NCBI GenBank assembly: GCA_035280245.1
Contig: DATEGF010000366.1
Span: 79,441 to 143,440, forward strand
Length of the DNA stretch: 64,000 bases
Source: DASZHJ01 sp035280245
GTDB lineage: Bacteria > Pseudomonadota > Alphaproteobacteria > ATCC43930 > CGMCC-115725
Direction: 5' to 3'
Below the pieces are notes generated by a model. That model saw only the letters and a list, made by a program, of their open reading frames with translations, ran no database searches and was not told the origin of the DNA. Positions 15,935 to 24,291 of the stretch are shown in pieces. Within the stretch, counting starts at the first letter, position 1; every line of letters begins with the position of its first letter. A program made the translations under genes and the position numbers.

Positions 15935-16945
15935 TCAGCGCGTGTGCCGGATGCGCGGGTTGATGAAGCCGTAGAGCACGTCGACGAAGACGTTGACGGC
16001 CATCACCGAGGTGCCGAGGAGCAGCACGCCGCCCTGGAGCACGGGATAATCACGGCGACCGACTGCCTCGAAGAGCCACTTGCCGACGCCGGGCCAGGAG
16101 AAGATCGTCTCGGTCAGGATCGCTCCGGCAAAGAGCGAGCCCACGAAGAGACCGATCACGGTGATCACGGGGATGAGCGCGTTTCGAAGCGCATGCACGC
16201 CGATGACCAGCGTAGGCGCCAGGCCTTTGGCCCGGGCGGTGCGGATGTAGTCCTCACCCAGCACCTCGAGCATCGACGAGCGCGTCATGCGTGCGATCAC
16301 GGCGAGCGGTATCGTGCCGAGCACAATGGCCGGCAAGATCAGGTGGGTCATCGCCGAGCGGAACGAGCCCGCCTCGTCCGATAGCAGGGAATCGATCAGT
16401 AGGAAGCCGGTCTTCGGCTCGACGAAATAGGCGTAGTCGATCCGGCCTGATACCGGCGTCAGGTGCCAGGTGTTGGAAAACAGCAGGATCGCCAGCAAAC
16501 CCCACCAGAAGATCGGCATCGAATAGCCGGTCACCGATATAGCCATTACGCCGTGGTCGAAGATCGAGTTTCGTCGAGCTGCCGCTAATATTCCCGCGGG
16601 GAGCCCGATCCCGACCGCGAAGATCATGGCGCAGACCGAAAGCTCGATGGTGGCGGGGAACAGCTGCTTGAACTCGGAGATCACCCGCTCGTGTGTGATG
16701 AGCGAGCGGCCGAGATCGCCGCTGAGGACGTGGCTGATGTAGGCGAAGTATTGGTAATAGAGTGGCCGATCGAAGCCGTATTCGTGCAGCAGGGCTTGGT
16801 GCCGCTCCTCGGGAATGCCGCGCTCGCCCGCCAGCGTCTCGATAGGATCGCCGGGCACCGCATGGATCAGCAGAAAAGCCAGCAGCGTGATCCCGACGAA
16901 GGTCGGGATGACCAGCGCGAGCCGGGTGAAGATGAAACGGAGCAT
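15935..16945 (-). CDS. dppB: Dipeptide-type ABC transporter permease DppB
   Basis: A 336-residue inner-membrane permease starting MLRFIFTRLALVIPTFVGIT, the usual DppB N terminus. AVPGDPIETLAGERG follows the first membrane segment. The EAA loop is SMLEVLGEDYIRTARAKGL. I chose ATG 16945, with AGGG just upstream; a GTG 15 bases earlier is possible. A strong stem-loop sits between its start and dppA. Confidence 0.93.
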   Translation of the reverse strand: MLRFIFTRLALVIPTFVGITLLAFLLIHAVPGDPIETLAGERGIPEERHQALLHEYGFDRPLYYQYFAYISHVLSGDLGRSLITHERVISEFKQLFPATIELSVCAMIFAVGIGLPAGILAAARRNSIFDHGVMAISVTGYSMPIFWWGLLAILLFSNTWHLTPVSGRIDYAYFVEPKTGFLLIDSLLSDEAGSFRSAMTHLILPAIVLGTIPLAVIARMTRSSMLEVLGEDYIRTARAKGLAPTLVIGVHALRNALIPVITVIGLFVGSLFAGAILTETIFSWPGVGKWLFEAVGRRDYPVLQGGVLLLGTSVMAVNVFVDVLYGFINPRIRHTR

Positions 16946-16960
16946 GCCCTGAAAAACCAA

Positions 16961-16990
16961 CTGGCGGGGCAGCGCCTGCCGCCCCGCCAG
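16961..16990. promoter_or_regulatory. Stem-loop between dppA and dppB
   Basis: CTGGCGGGGC (16961-16970) and GCCCCGCCAG (16981-16990) are perfect complements with a 10-base loop, in the gap after the dppA stop. There is no U-run, so it is not a classical terminator. Such hairpins commonly protect the binding-protein mRNA or reduce downstream expression. Confidence 0.75.
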
Positions 16991-17020
16991 CCCTTCGGTT
17001 ACCTCACGACGGCGCTGCTG

Positions 17021-18616
17021 CTATTGCAGGTCAACGCCGAAGAACTCATGCTGGCCGAACGGGCTCAGCTTGTAGCCAACCACTTCCTTGCGCACCGGTG
17101 CGTTCTGCACCGCGTGTGCGATGGTGAACCACGGCGCCTCTTCCTTGAAGATCACCTGGGCCTGCTTGTAGAGCTCGGTCCGCTTGGCGGTGTCCGTCGT
17201 CCGCTTCGCCTGGATCAACAGGTCGTCGAAGGGCTTGTAGCACCACTTCGCGGTGTTGCTGCCGCCGGGCTTCGCCGAGGCGCAACCGAGCAGCACGTAG
17301 AGGAAGTTGTCGGGATCGCCGTTATCGCCGGTCCAGCCGATCTCACCCATCATCTGTTCGCCCTGCGCCAGCCGCTTGCGATACTCGCCCCACTCATAGG
17401 AAACGAGCTTCGCCTTGACGCCGACCTTGTCGAGGTCCGCCTGCATCAGCTCGGCGATGCGCTTGGCGTTCGGGTTATAGGGCCGCTGCACCGGCATCCA
17501 CCAGAGATCCGTCTCGAAACCGTCCTTGAGCCCGGCGTCGGCGAGCAGCTGCTTCGCCTTCGCGGGATCGTAGGGGTAATCCTTCACGTCGTCGTTGTAA
17601 GACCACAGGGTCGGCGGAATCGGATTCTTCGCGGCGATGCCGACGCCTGGGTAGACCGCCTCCAAGATCGCGGCCTTGTTGATGGCGTAGTTGATCGCCT
17701 GCCGGACGCGCTTGTCGTCGAACGGCTTCTTGGTCACGTTCATGGCGAGGTAGCCGACATTGAGGCCGGGCTGCTCGAGCACCTTGATGTTGGGATCGGC
17801 TTTCATGGCGGGCAGATCGGCCGGGTTCGGATACGGCATGATCTGGCACTCGTTCGCCTTCAGCTTGGCGAAGCGGACCGACGCATCCGGCGTGATCGCA
17901 TAAACCAGCGTGTCGATCGCCAGCTTGCCGCGCCAGTTCTCCTGGAACGCCTTATACCGGACCACCGCGTCCTTCTGATAATTCTCGAGCTGGAACGGTC
18001 CGGTGCCCACGGGCTCCTGGTCGAACTTCTCAGGCGTGCCCGCCTTCATCAGCTGGTCGGCGTACTCCTTCGAGATGATCGAGGCGAAATCCATCGCCAT
18101 GTTGGCGATGAACGGAGCCTCCGGCGCCTTCAGCGTGAACTTCACCGTGTAGTCGTCGAGCTTCTCGATCGACTTCACCAGCTCCGGCATGTCCATGTCG
18201 TTGTAGTAGGAGTGATTGTCGCTGGTCACCTTGAACCAGGGATTATCCTTGTTGGATTGCCGATCGAAGCTGAACAGCACGTCGTCCGCGTTGAAATCGC
18301 GGCTCGGCTTGAAGCTCTTCGTGGTCTGCCACTTCACGCCCTTGCGGAGGTGGAAGACATAGGTGAGACCGTCCTCGGTCGCGTCCCAACTGGTGGCGAG
18401 GCCGGGCTCGATCTTGGTAGAGCCGCGCTCGAACTCGACGAGCCGGTTGTAGATCGGCCGCGACGACGCATCGAACGACGTGCCCGTCGTGTTGATCGCA
18501 GGATAGAAATTCTCCGGGCTGCCTTCCGAGCAATAGACCAGCGTCTTCGCGGACGCGGCGTGCCCGGCGACGGCCAGAGCCAAGATGGCAGTCGCCGCCA
18601 GCAATTTCGATTTCAT
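17021..18616 (-). CDS. dppA: Dipeptide-type substrate-binding protein DppA
   Basis: A 531-residue periplasmic protein of the SBP_bac_5 family. The signal peptide reads MKSKLLAATAILALAVAGHAASA. The mature start KTLVYCSEGSPENFYPAINTTGTSFDAS and the later VGTGPFQLENYQKDAVVRYKA closely match known dipeptide-binding proteins, as do WTGDNGDPDNFLYVLLGC and NTAKWCY near the C terminus. First gene of the operon, with a candidate promoter upstream. Dipeptide use is likely from overall resemblance; heme precursors are an alternative for DppA relatives. Confidence 0.94.
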   Translation of the reverse strand: MKSKLLAATAILALAVAGHAASAKTLVYCSEGSPENFYPAINTTGTSFDASSRPIYNRLVEFERGSTKIEPGLATSWDATEDGLTYVFHLRKGVKWQTTKSFKPSRDFNADDVLFSFDRQSNKDNPWFKVTSDNHSYYNDMDMPELVKSIEKLDDYTVKFTLKAPEAPFIANMAMDFASIISKEYADQLMKAGTPEKFDQEPVGTGPFQLENYQKDAVVRYKAFQENWRGKLAIDTLVYAITPDASVRFAKLKANECQIMPYPNPADLPAMKADPNIKVLEQPGLNVGYLAMNVTKKPFDDKRVRQAINYAINKAAILEAVYPGVGIAAKNPIPPTLWSYNDDVKDYPYDPAKAKQLLADAGLKDGFETDLWWMPVQRPYNPNAKRIAELMQADLDKVGVKAKLVSYEWGEYRKRLAQGEQMMGEIGWTGDNGDPDNFLYVLLGCASAKPGGSNTAKWCYKPFDDLLIQAKRTTDTAKRTELYKQAQVIFKEEAPWFTIAHAVQNAPVRKEVVGYKLSPFGQHEFFGVDLQ

Positions 18617-18685
18617 GTGGTTTGTCTCCCCGATGAAGCCTTGTGGATCGTGCCGGCCGTGACCGGCGGGAACGATGTTGGGCTG

Positions 18686-18714
18686 AAGCTACTGTCGCCC
18701 CGAAGGCGCGTCAA
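18686..18714 (-). promoter_or_regulatory. Candidate sigma70-type promoter for dppA
   Basis: Read on the minus strand, TTGACG (18709-18714) and TAGCTT (18686-18691) are 17 bp apart and about 70 bp ahead of the dppA ATG. The -35 overlaps the last codons of the BASS-type transporter gene. Confidence 0.45.
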
Positions 18715-19667
18715 TCAGCCGGTACGGTACGCGGCATGGTGGCACCGAGGCGGCGATAGATCGGCGCCAATGTCGCCGGCAGCAGGTAGATCGGCAGTTG
18801 TGCGCAGGCGAAATAAAGCATGAGATCGGGCGAGCCCGCGGCCGTGCTGAGGCTCGCCCAGACCACCGCCATGTTCTTGTTGCCGCCGACCAGGCCCACC
18901 GTCAGTGCCGAGAAACGCCCAAGCCAGCCGAAGCTCAGGAAGCTCACGGCCTGCAGGCCCACGCTTGCGGCGAGCGCCGCAACGCAATAGCCGAGCACGC
19001 GCAGCGGCTCGTCCAGGATATGCCGCGGCATGCCGTCCATCACCGCGACCGCGAAGAGCACCAGCAGCAAGACATTGATCCCGCTGATCTCGGTGCCGAG
19101 CCGCGCGAGCCGCTGGCGGCCCAGCCACCAACGCAGGAGCCCCGCAAGCGCGCCCGCACCGCCCACGAACACCGCGAGGCGCAGCATCAGCGGCAGTATT
19201 CCAATACCGAGATCGAGACCCATGAGCCCGAGCAGCAGCGGCGGCAGGGTGAGCGGCATCAGGAACGTGGCGGTGACCATCACCAGCAACGCGAGCGCGC
19301 CGTCGAGGCCCAGGAGGAGCGCGATCGCCGGCAACGACATGAGGGGCGGCGAGGCCGCCCAGAGCACCAATGATTGCGCCAGACCGGTCGGCAGGTGGAG
19401 GACCGTCGTAACCGCCGCCATCAGGACCGGCGAGATCACGAGCGCCCACAGGACCAGAAGACCGATGCGCAGAGGGCGCCTGCCGTGCGCGATCACCTGC
19501 GGCCAGTCGATGCGCAGCATCGTCGCCGAGGTGAGCAGGAACACGAGAGTGGGGAGCAGCGGCCAGATCGCGTGCGCGACGGGCTGCAGCGCCAAGCCGA
19601 CGAACAGTCCGCTCGCCAGCAATGTCGTGCCGTGTCGATCGAAGAACGCGAGGAAGCGGAAGATCAT
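18711..19667 (-). CDS. Bile acid:sodium symporter (BASS) family-like membrane protein
   Basis: A 318-residue, very hydrophobic protein with about nine or ten membrane segments. The order of segments and the motif VGLVGGNKNMAVVWA match the crossover region of the bile acid:sodium symporter superfamily (typical GNRN-type motif). SPPLMSLPAIALLLGLDGALAL is the matching segment in the first half. Bacterial relatives move organic acids such as pantoate or keto acids. The specific substrate is unknown. It lies 76 bp downstream of padR on the same strand and may be its target or co-transcribed with it. Confidence 0.75.
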   Translation of the reverse strand: MIFRFLAFFDRHGTTLLASGLFVGLALQPVAHAIWPLLPTLVFLLTSATMLRIDWPQVIAHGRRPLRIGLLVLWALVISPVLMAAVTTVLHLPTGLAQSLVLWAASPPLMSLPAIALLLGLDGALALLVMVTATFLMPLTLPPLLLGLMGLDLGIGILPLMLRLAVFVGGAGALAGLLRWWLGRQRLARLGTEISGINVLLLVLFAVAVMDGMPRHILDEPLRVLGYCVAALAASVGLQAVSFLSFGWLGRFSALTVGLVGGNKNMAVVWASLSTAAGSPDLMLYFACAQLPIYLLPATLAPIYRRLGATMPRTVPAD

Positions 19668-19743
19668 CGTCGGGCCCGACAGCGTCCGCGCAACAGAGCT
19701 GCGCGGACGCTATCCGCTCCGGGCCCGAGCGTCTATCGGTGGA

Positions 19744-20304
19744 TCAGCTCTGCTCGACCTGGGTTGCAGCGCCATCGAGCGCCGCCGTGATCGCGCGGAT
19801 CTGCTCCTCCGTCAGCGGCCCGCGGCCCATGCGCATGCGGAGCGCCATCCGCAGGTTCTCCATCGCGCGCAGGATCTGCGGCGCCGGTCCGCCGCCATGG
19901 GCAGCGCCCACCTCGCGCATCCGCGCGAAAAGCGCCTCGACCGTGCTCCGATTGGCGTCGAGGTGCGCCGTGCCCTCCGGCGTCACCGTGTAGAGCTTCT
20001 TGCCGCCGTCGCCTTGCGCGACCGTGGCGAAGCCGAGCTCCTCCAGCATGGTGAGCGTGGGATAGACCACGCCGGGGCTCGGGCTGTAGGCGCCCCCGAG
20101 TTGATCCTCGATCGCCTTGATGAGCTCGTAGCCGTGCCGCGGCTTTTCCGCGATGAGGCGCAGGATGATCAGCCGGAGGTCACCGTGATCGAACACACGC
20201 CCGCCACGCCAGCCACCCCCTCGCATTCCGTGACGCCCGCCGAAGCGCCCGCCCCACTCGCTGCGAGCATGCCGCTCGCCACCGCAACCATGATAACCAC
20301 GCAT
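19744..20304 (-). CDS. PadR-family transcriptional regulator
   Basis: A 186-residue regulator. After a Gly/His/Arg-rich N terminus (about 37 residues) comes a winged helix: LRLIILRLIAEKPRHGYELIKAI, then SPSPGVVYPTLTMLEELGF and KKLYTVTPEG. The C-terminal part is helical, as in the PadR s2 type that dimerises. GAGGG precedes the ATG by six bases. A near-consensus promoter with an inverted repeat lies just upstream, which suggests autoregulation. The His/Gly-rich start could bind metal; that is speculative. Confidence 0.92.
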   Translation of the reverse strand: MRGYHGCGGERHARSEWGGRFGGRHGMRGGGWRGGRVFDHGDLRLIILRLIAEKPRHGYELIKAIEDQLGGAYSPSPGVVYPTLTMLEELGFATVAQGDGGKKLYTVTPEGTAHLDANRSTVEALFARMREVGAAHGGGPAPQILRAMENLRMALRMRMGRGPLTEEQIRAITAALDGAATQVEQS

Positions 20305-20315
20305 TGTAACCCTCT

Positions 20316-20364
20316 AGATAAGATTTAGATGTGAATTAGATATATCTAAATCCTATCTTGTCAA
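20316..20364 (-). promoter_or_regulatory. padR promoter with overlapping inverted-repeat operator
   Basis: Minus-strand TTGACA (20359-20364) and TATCTA (20337-20342) have a 16-bp spacer. AGATAAGATTTAGAT (20316-20330) and ATCTAAATCCTATCT (20344-20358) form a 15-bp inverted repeat with one mismatch and a 13-bp spacer. A second palindrome, TTAGATATATCTAA, spans 20336-20349. The AT-rich block stands out from its surroundings. Confidence 0.7.
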
Positions 20365-21188
20365 GATTTCCTGGCGCGGAGCGAAAAGGCCAGCGGCAGC
20401 CAAGGCTTATCCGGCCAGCGGTAGAGTCCGTCTGGTCCTTCCACGAGCATGCTGAACATCTGCCAGGTGACGGCGTCGTGCTCACGCAGCCACTCCAGCC
20501 GAAGCCCCGCATCGAGCAACGCTGTCACGGTGCTCGCGAGCGGGTGCAGCCAGCTGACCTGGCGGCTGTTCTGCAGCCGGGCGGCTCGGTCAACGTAATC
20601 CTTGGGATCGTCGCAGATCAGCGGCTCGCGCTGAAAGTACGGCAGGAAATATCCCGGATGGCCGTCTGGCAGGGGGCGCAGGTCGTCGAAGACGAGCGCC
20701 GCTGGATGGCCTTCAGCGAGATAAAGCGCGCCGCCGGGCTTCAGGAAGTGCGCGACGATCTGTCCCCAGCGATGGATGTCGGGCAGCCAATAGATGGCGC
20801 CCCAGGTGACGAAGACGAGGTCGAAAGCCCGCGGCTCCGCGATTGCGGCTTCGGCATCGTAGAGGTCCGCCTCGACGAAGCGGGCGCGGCCCTCGAGACC
20901 CAACTCGGCTGCCAACTTACGCGCCGCCGAAATAGCTGGTGCGGAGAAATCGAGACCAACCACCTCGGCGCCGCGCTGGGCGAGGATCAGCGTGTCGCGG
21001 CCGAAGTGACACTGCAGATGGAGGATGCGGAGCCCAGCGACCGGGCCGAGCTCCGCCTCTTCGATCGCATTGAGGCGCTCGCGCCCCGCGCGCAGCGCCG
21101 CCAGGTCGTAGCCGCCGGGTCCGAGATGGACGCGGACGCGCTCATCCCAATTGGCGCGGTTCGTGGTTCGCCAGTCGATCGGGGCCAT
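20361..21188 (-). CDS. Class I SAM-dependent methyltransferase
   Basis: A 275-residue protein. It starts MAPIDWRTTNRANWDERV, then motif I LRILHLQCHFGRDTLILAQRG (about residues 53-73), GLDFSAPAI, and FDLVFVTWGAIYWL around the active site. FLKPGGALYLAEGHP completes the core. The HLQCHFG form of motif I marks a common group of small-molecule methyltransferases of unknown substrate. It is 19 bp downstream of the FAH-family gene on the same strand. Confidence 0.88.
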   Translation of the reverse strand: MAPIDWRTTNRANWDERVRVHLGPGGYDLAALRAGRERLNAIEEAELGPVAGLRILHLQCHFGRDTLILAQRGAEVVGLDFSAPAISAARKLAAELGLEGRARFVEADLYDAEAAIAEPRAFDLVFVTWGAIYWLPDIHRWGQIVAHFLKPGGALYLAEGHPAALVFDDLRPLPDGHPGYFLPYFQREPLICDDPKDYVDRAARLQNSRQVSWLHPLASTVTALLDAGLRLEWLREHDAVTWQMFSMLVEGPDGLYRWPDKPWLPLAFSLRARKS

Positions 21189-21207
21189 GACCGCATGCTC
21201 TCCAAGA

Positions 21208-22065
21208 CTATGCCGCGCGCACCGCGACCCGCATCGCGCCGACGCCGTCGATCGCCGCGTCCATGACGTCGTTGGGCCGCACCGGGCCGACGCCCTCGGG
21301 CGTGCCGGTCAAGATGATGTCGCCGGGCAACAGCGTGTAGAACGACGAGGCGAGCTCGACGAGTGCGCCGAGCCCCAGCACGAGATCCCGCGTGTTCGCT
21401 TTTTGCCGGGGCTCGCGGTTGACGGTTAGCGACAGTGTGAGATTGGTGGGGTCGGCGATCTCGTCGGCGGTCACCATCCAAGGACCCACGACGCAATAGG
21501 AATCGACTGACTTCCGCAGGCTGCGCTCCTCGGGCCCGCGGATCGTCATATCGAGGCCGATGGCATAGCCCGCGACGTACTGGGCCCAGTCGGCGGCGCG
21601 TACGCGGTCCGCCCGCTTGCCGATCACCAGCGCCAGCTCGACCTCATGGTCGTTGCGGCGGTCGAGATAGCGCAATGCCACGCCCTCCGAGGGTCCGACC
21701 AAAGCGCTGGTCGCCTTGAGGAACAGGCCGATCTTCTGGATTTCCTCCACCTGCTTCTGGAAGTGTATCTGGGCGTCGGCGCGTGCCTCCTCGAGGTGGC
21801 GCCGGTAGTTGACGGGTGCGGCCACGATCTTGCTGGGGTTGGCGACCGGGCTCAGCAGCCTCACGTCCGCGAGCGCCCGCACCGGCGCGCGCTTCGCGGC
21901 CTCGGCGATCGCCGGCTTGAGCTCGTCGAGGGCCGCAATGAGCGGGTCCCCTTTGGGAAACGGCCAGCGCCGCACCGGAAGCCGGTCGATCACGCGCGTG
22001 ACGTCGCGGACCTCCTCGCCCGTCACCGCGCCCAGCCGGTCGTCGTCGAAACGGCAGAGCCTCAT
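21208..22065 (-). CDS. Fumarylacetoacetate hydrolase (FAH) family protein
   Basis: A 285-residue protein. The C-terminal two thirds match the FAH fold: VNYRRHLEEA, then RRNDHEVELALVIGKRAD with the metal-binding ExE, GYAIGLDMT with the Asp ligand, and ILTGTPEGVGPV near the end. Members hydrolyse or decarboxylate acylpyruvates and related 2-oxo acids. It sits between a thioesterase and a methyltransferase with 19-bp gaps on both sides, so one operon is likely. Substrate unknown. Confidence 0.92.
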   Translation of the reverse strand: MRLCRFDDDRLGAVTGEEVRDVTRVIDRLPVRRWPFPKGDPLIAALDELKPAIAEAAKRAPVRALADVRLLSPVANPSKIVAAPVNYRRHLEEARADAQIHFQKQVEEIQKIGLFLKATSALVGPSEGVALRYLDRRNDHEVELALVIGKRADRVRAADWAQYVAGYAIGLDMTIRGPEERSLRKSVDSYCVVGPWMVTADEIADPTNLTLSLTVNREPRQKANTRDLVLGLGALVELASSFYTLLPGDIILTGTPEGVGPVRPNDVMDAAIDGVGAMRVAVRAA

Positions 22066-22084
22066 GGCCTGTCCTCCCCTACGG

Positions 22085-22594
22085 TCATTTGCGGCGGATG
22101 CCGATCACCCGGCCCGCCTGTTCCGGCCTTGGCAATGCCTTGTGCGCGCCTGCGATCGCCTCGAGCCGGCGCATGCTCTCGCCGCGCCAAGGCGCCGCGC
22201 GGCGGGTCTCGATATCCATATGCATCATCAGGAGCTCATTGGTCGAGGCGAGCCAGCCCTCTTCCGCGTGATACATGGACTGGAACAGGTGCATCCGCTT
22301 GGCGTCGTGGTCGAGCACCTGGGTGGTGAAGCGCAGCGGGTCTCCCGCGTGCAGCTCGCGATGGTAACCGAGGTGCGCCTCGAGCACGAAGACGGTACCG
22401 AGTTTGTGCCGCGTATAGTCCCAACCCACGCCAAGCTGCTTGCAGATTGCGTCGCTCGCGTGGTCGAAGGCGACCAGGTAATAGCCGAGGTTCATATGGC
22501 CATTGGGGTCGATCCATTCGGCGTGGACCACATCGCGGTAGCGGTCGAGTGGCGCCGACAGGTCCAGCGGGGGCAGAGGATAGGGGAAGCTCAT
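22085..22594 (-). CDS. Hotdog-fold thioesterase (4HBT family, betainyl-CoA thioesterase-like)
   Basis: A 169-residue hotdog protein. WIDPNGHMNLGYYLVAFDHA carries the D-x-N-G-H-x-N-type catalytic loop of 4HBT thioesterases, and LGTVFVLEAHLGYHREL gives the central strand. From memory, the nearest described relatives are the thioesterases linked to carnitine breakdown (betainyl-CoA). That would fit the betaine-related genes elsewhere in the window, but the assignment is tentative. First gene of the short minus-strand operon at 20361-22594. Confidence 0.82.
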   Translation of the reverse strand: MSFPYPLPPLDLSAPLDRYRDVVHAEWIDPNGHMNLGYYLVAFDHASDAICKQLGVGWDYTRHKLGTVFVLEAHLGYHRELHAGDPLRFTTQVLDHDAKRMHLFQSMYHAEEGWLASTNELLMMHMDIETRRAAPWRGESMRRLEAIAGAHKALPRPEQAGRVIGIRRK

Positions 22595-22714
22595 CGGCGC
22601 CGGACTCCCATCGATCCAATTGTGACCGTGAAATTTACCTAATCTCTATCATTTCCGGGAACCATGTGGGCGGGGCGCCATCGGTGCCGGGCGCCTGGGT
22701 GGAGATCGTCGACT

Positions 22715-23791
22715 ATGGGCCAAGTTGCGGAATTCCCACGGGTTACCAAGCTGAGCGAGATCGCGCTCAAGACCATGGGGAGCCATGGCGTGCTTCCGAC
22801 CCCGCACAACTACAGCGTCTGGTTTACCTATGTGAGCGGGCTCGAGCCCGAGCTCTCGCGGGAGATCAACGCCCGCATCGCCGCCAACCAGCCTTTCACG
22901 GATCAGGTCTCGACCGAGCTCTACGAGCGGTTCTGCGACGTCGGCCGGCACCTCGGCGTGCTGCAGCAGACCAGCGCCGAGCTCGATCACGCTGTCGAGC
23001 GCGTCGTCCAAGTGATCAATTCCGCCAGCGGCGACACCGCGAGCTTCAATAAGGCCCTGGGTACGTTCACGGACGAGCTCGGCGATGGGATCCCCGATGA
23101 TCGCGTACGGACGATTGTCGCCAATCTGCTCGTCGAGACCAAGAATGTCGCCGAGAAAGGCCGCGCGCTCGAGGAGAAGCTGAGCCGCGCCTCGGGCGAG
23201 GTCGCCGAGCTCCGCCAGAACCTCGAGGTCGTGCGCCGCGAGGCGCTCACCGATCCGCTGACGGGCATCCCCAACCGAAAACTGTTCGAGAGCCGCCTGC
23301 GCGAGGCCGCCCGCAACGCCGTGGAGACCGGCGAGCCGATGTCGCTGGTGATGCTCGACATCGACCATTTCAAGCGCTTCAACGACACCTACGGACATCA
23401 ACTCGGCGACCAGGTGCTGCGCTTGGTCGCCAAGACGCTGGCCGACGGCGTCAAAGGGCGCGACACGCCCGCGCGCTACGGCGGCGAGGAATTCGTGATC
23501 GTGCTGCCGCAGACCCGACTCGAGCACGCGGTGACGGTCGCCGAGCAGATCCGCCGCACCCTGGTGCGCCACAAGGTGGTGCGGAAAGATACCGGCGAGG
23601 AGTTCGGCGTGATCGCGCTCTCGGCGGGGGCCAGCGTCTATCGGCCGGGCGAGGACCTCGCTGAGCTGATCCGGCGTGCCGACGTCGCCCTCTACCACGC
23701 TAAGCACACCGGCCGGAACCGTGTGGTCGCCGAGGACGATGTGCCGGCCGAGGTCACTGCCGAGGTCGAGGCCGCGCAGGCGCAGGCCTGA
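22715..23791 (+). CDS. Diguanylate cyclase (GGDEF), soluble, with degenerate I-site
   Basis: A 358-residue cytosolic protein that should make cyclic di-GMP. Residues 1-120 form a helical sensor-like domain with GVLPTPHNYSVWFTYVSG, found in other alphaproteobacterial cyclases. A predicted coiled coil runs to about 172. The GGDEF domain starts ALTDPLTGIPNRKLF and has GGEEF at 256-260. The inhibitory RxxD site at 247-250 reads K-G-R-D, so the Arg is replaced by Lys and product inhibition may be weak. GGAG lies about 10 bases before the ATG. No membrane segments. Confidence 0.95.
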   Translation: MGQVAEFPRVTKLSEIALKTMGSHGVLPTPHNYSVWFTYVSGLEPELSREINARIAANQPFTDQVSTELYERFCDVGRHLGVLQQTSAELDHAVERVVQVINSASGDTASFNKALGTFTDELGDGIPDDRVRTIVANLLVETKNVAEKGRALEEKLSRASGEVAELRQNLEVVRREALTDPLTGIPNRKLFESRLREAARNAVETGEPMSLVMLDIDHFKRFNDTYGHQLGDQVLRLVAKTLADGVKGRDTPARYGGEEFVIVLPQTRLEHAVTVAEQIRRTLVRHKVVRKDTGEEFGVIALSAGASVYRPGEDLAELIRRADVALYHAKHTGRNRVVAEDDVPAEVTAEVEAAQAQA

Positions 23792-23811
23792 CACGGATCA
23801 AGAGGGCGCGC

Positions 23812-24291
23812 CTAACCGCTGGGAGCCAGGAGCTTCGCGTAAGCGCCAACGCGGCCGGCCGTGATCCGCAGCAGATCCTGAGCTTTGATCTCCACCGTCA
23901 CGTCGTTGCGGCCGCTGCCGCAGAAGATCGCGTCGAGGCTCGTCAGGCGCTCGTCGACGAGCACGAGAGCGCCCCTGATGGGGAGCGGCACGATGCCGCC
24001 GAGCTGCATGCCAAGCTCCGCCTCGACGTCGACGGGATCCGCTGCGCGAAGATCGGCACGGCGCGTGCCCAGCGCGTCCGCGATCTTCTTGTAATCGGCG
24101 CGGTCCGCGCCGCGCAGCGCGACGATCGCGAAGACGCCGCTGGGGATGCGAAACACGAGGCCTTTCACCATCGAGCCGGGGTCGAAGGGCAGGACTGTCT
24201 TGGCGTCCTCGAACGAGACCAGCGGCGCATGGGCATGCGTCCGATAGGGCACCGCTGCGGCATCCAGAAAGGCGCGGACCTCCGGGCTCAT
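23812..24291 (-). CDS. YbaK/aminoacyl-tRNA deacylase domain protein
   Basis: A 159-residue single-domain protein of the YbaK/ProX family, which removes wrongly attached amino acids from tRNA. Motifs include FDPGSMVKGLVFRI, ADYKKIADALG and GGIVPLPIRG, with GSGRNDVTVEI near the end. The start ATG at 24291 overlaps the GNAT stop by four bases. Convergent with the diguanylate cyclase gene, 20 bp apart. Which mischarged tRNA it edits is not evident. Confidence 0.9.
   Translation of the reverse strand: MSPEVRAFLDAAAVPYRTHAHAPLVSFEDAKTVLPFDPGSMVKGLVFRIPSGVFAIVALRGADRADYKKIADALGTRRADLRAADPVDVEAELGMQLGGIVPLPIRGALVLVDERLTSLDAIFCGSGRNDVTVEIKAQDLLRITAGRVGAYAKLLAPSG

Noticed and set aside
16691..18823. 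Open frame of 710 codons on the plus strand across dppA
   Set aside because: Antisense shadow; dppA and dppB on the minus strand carry all expected motifs.
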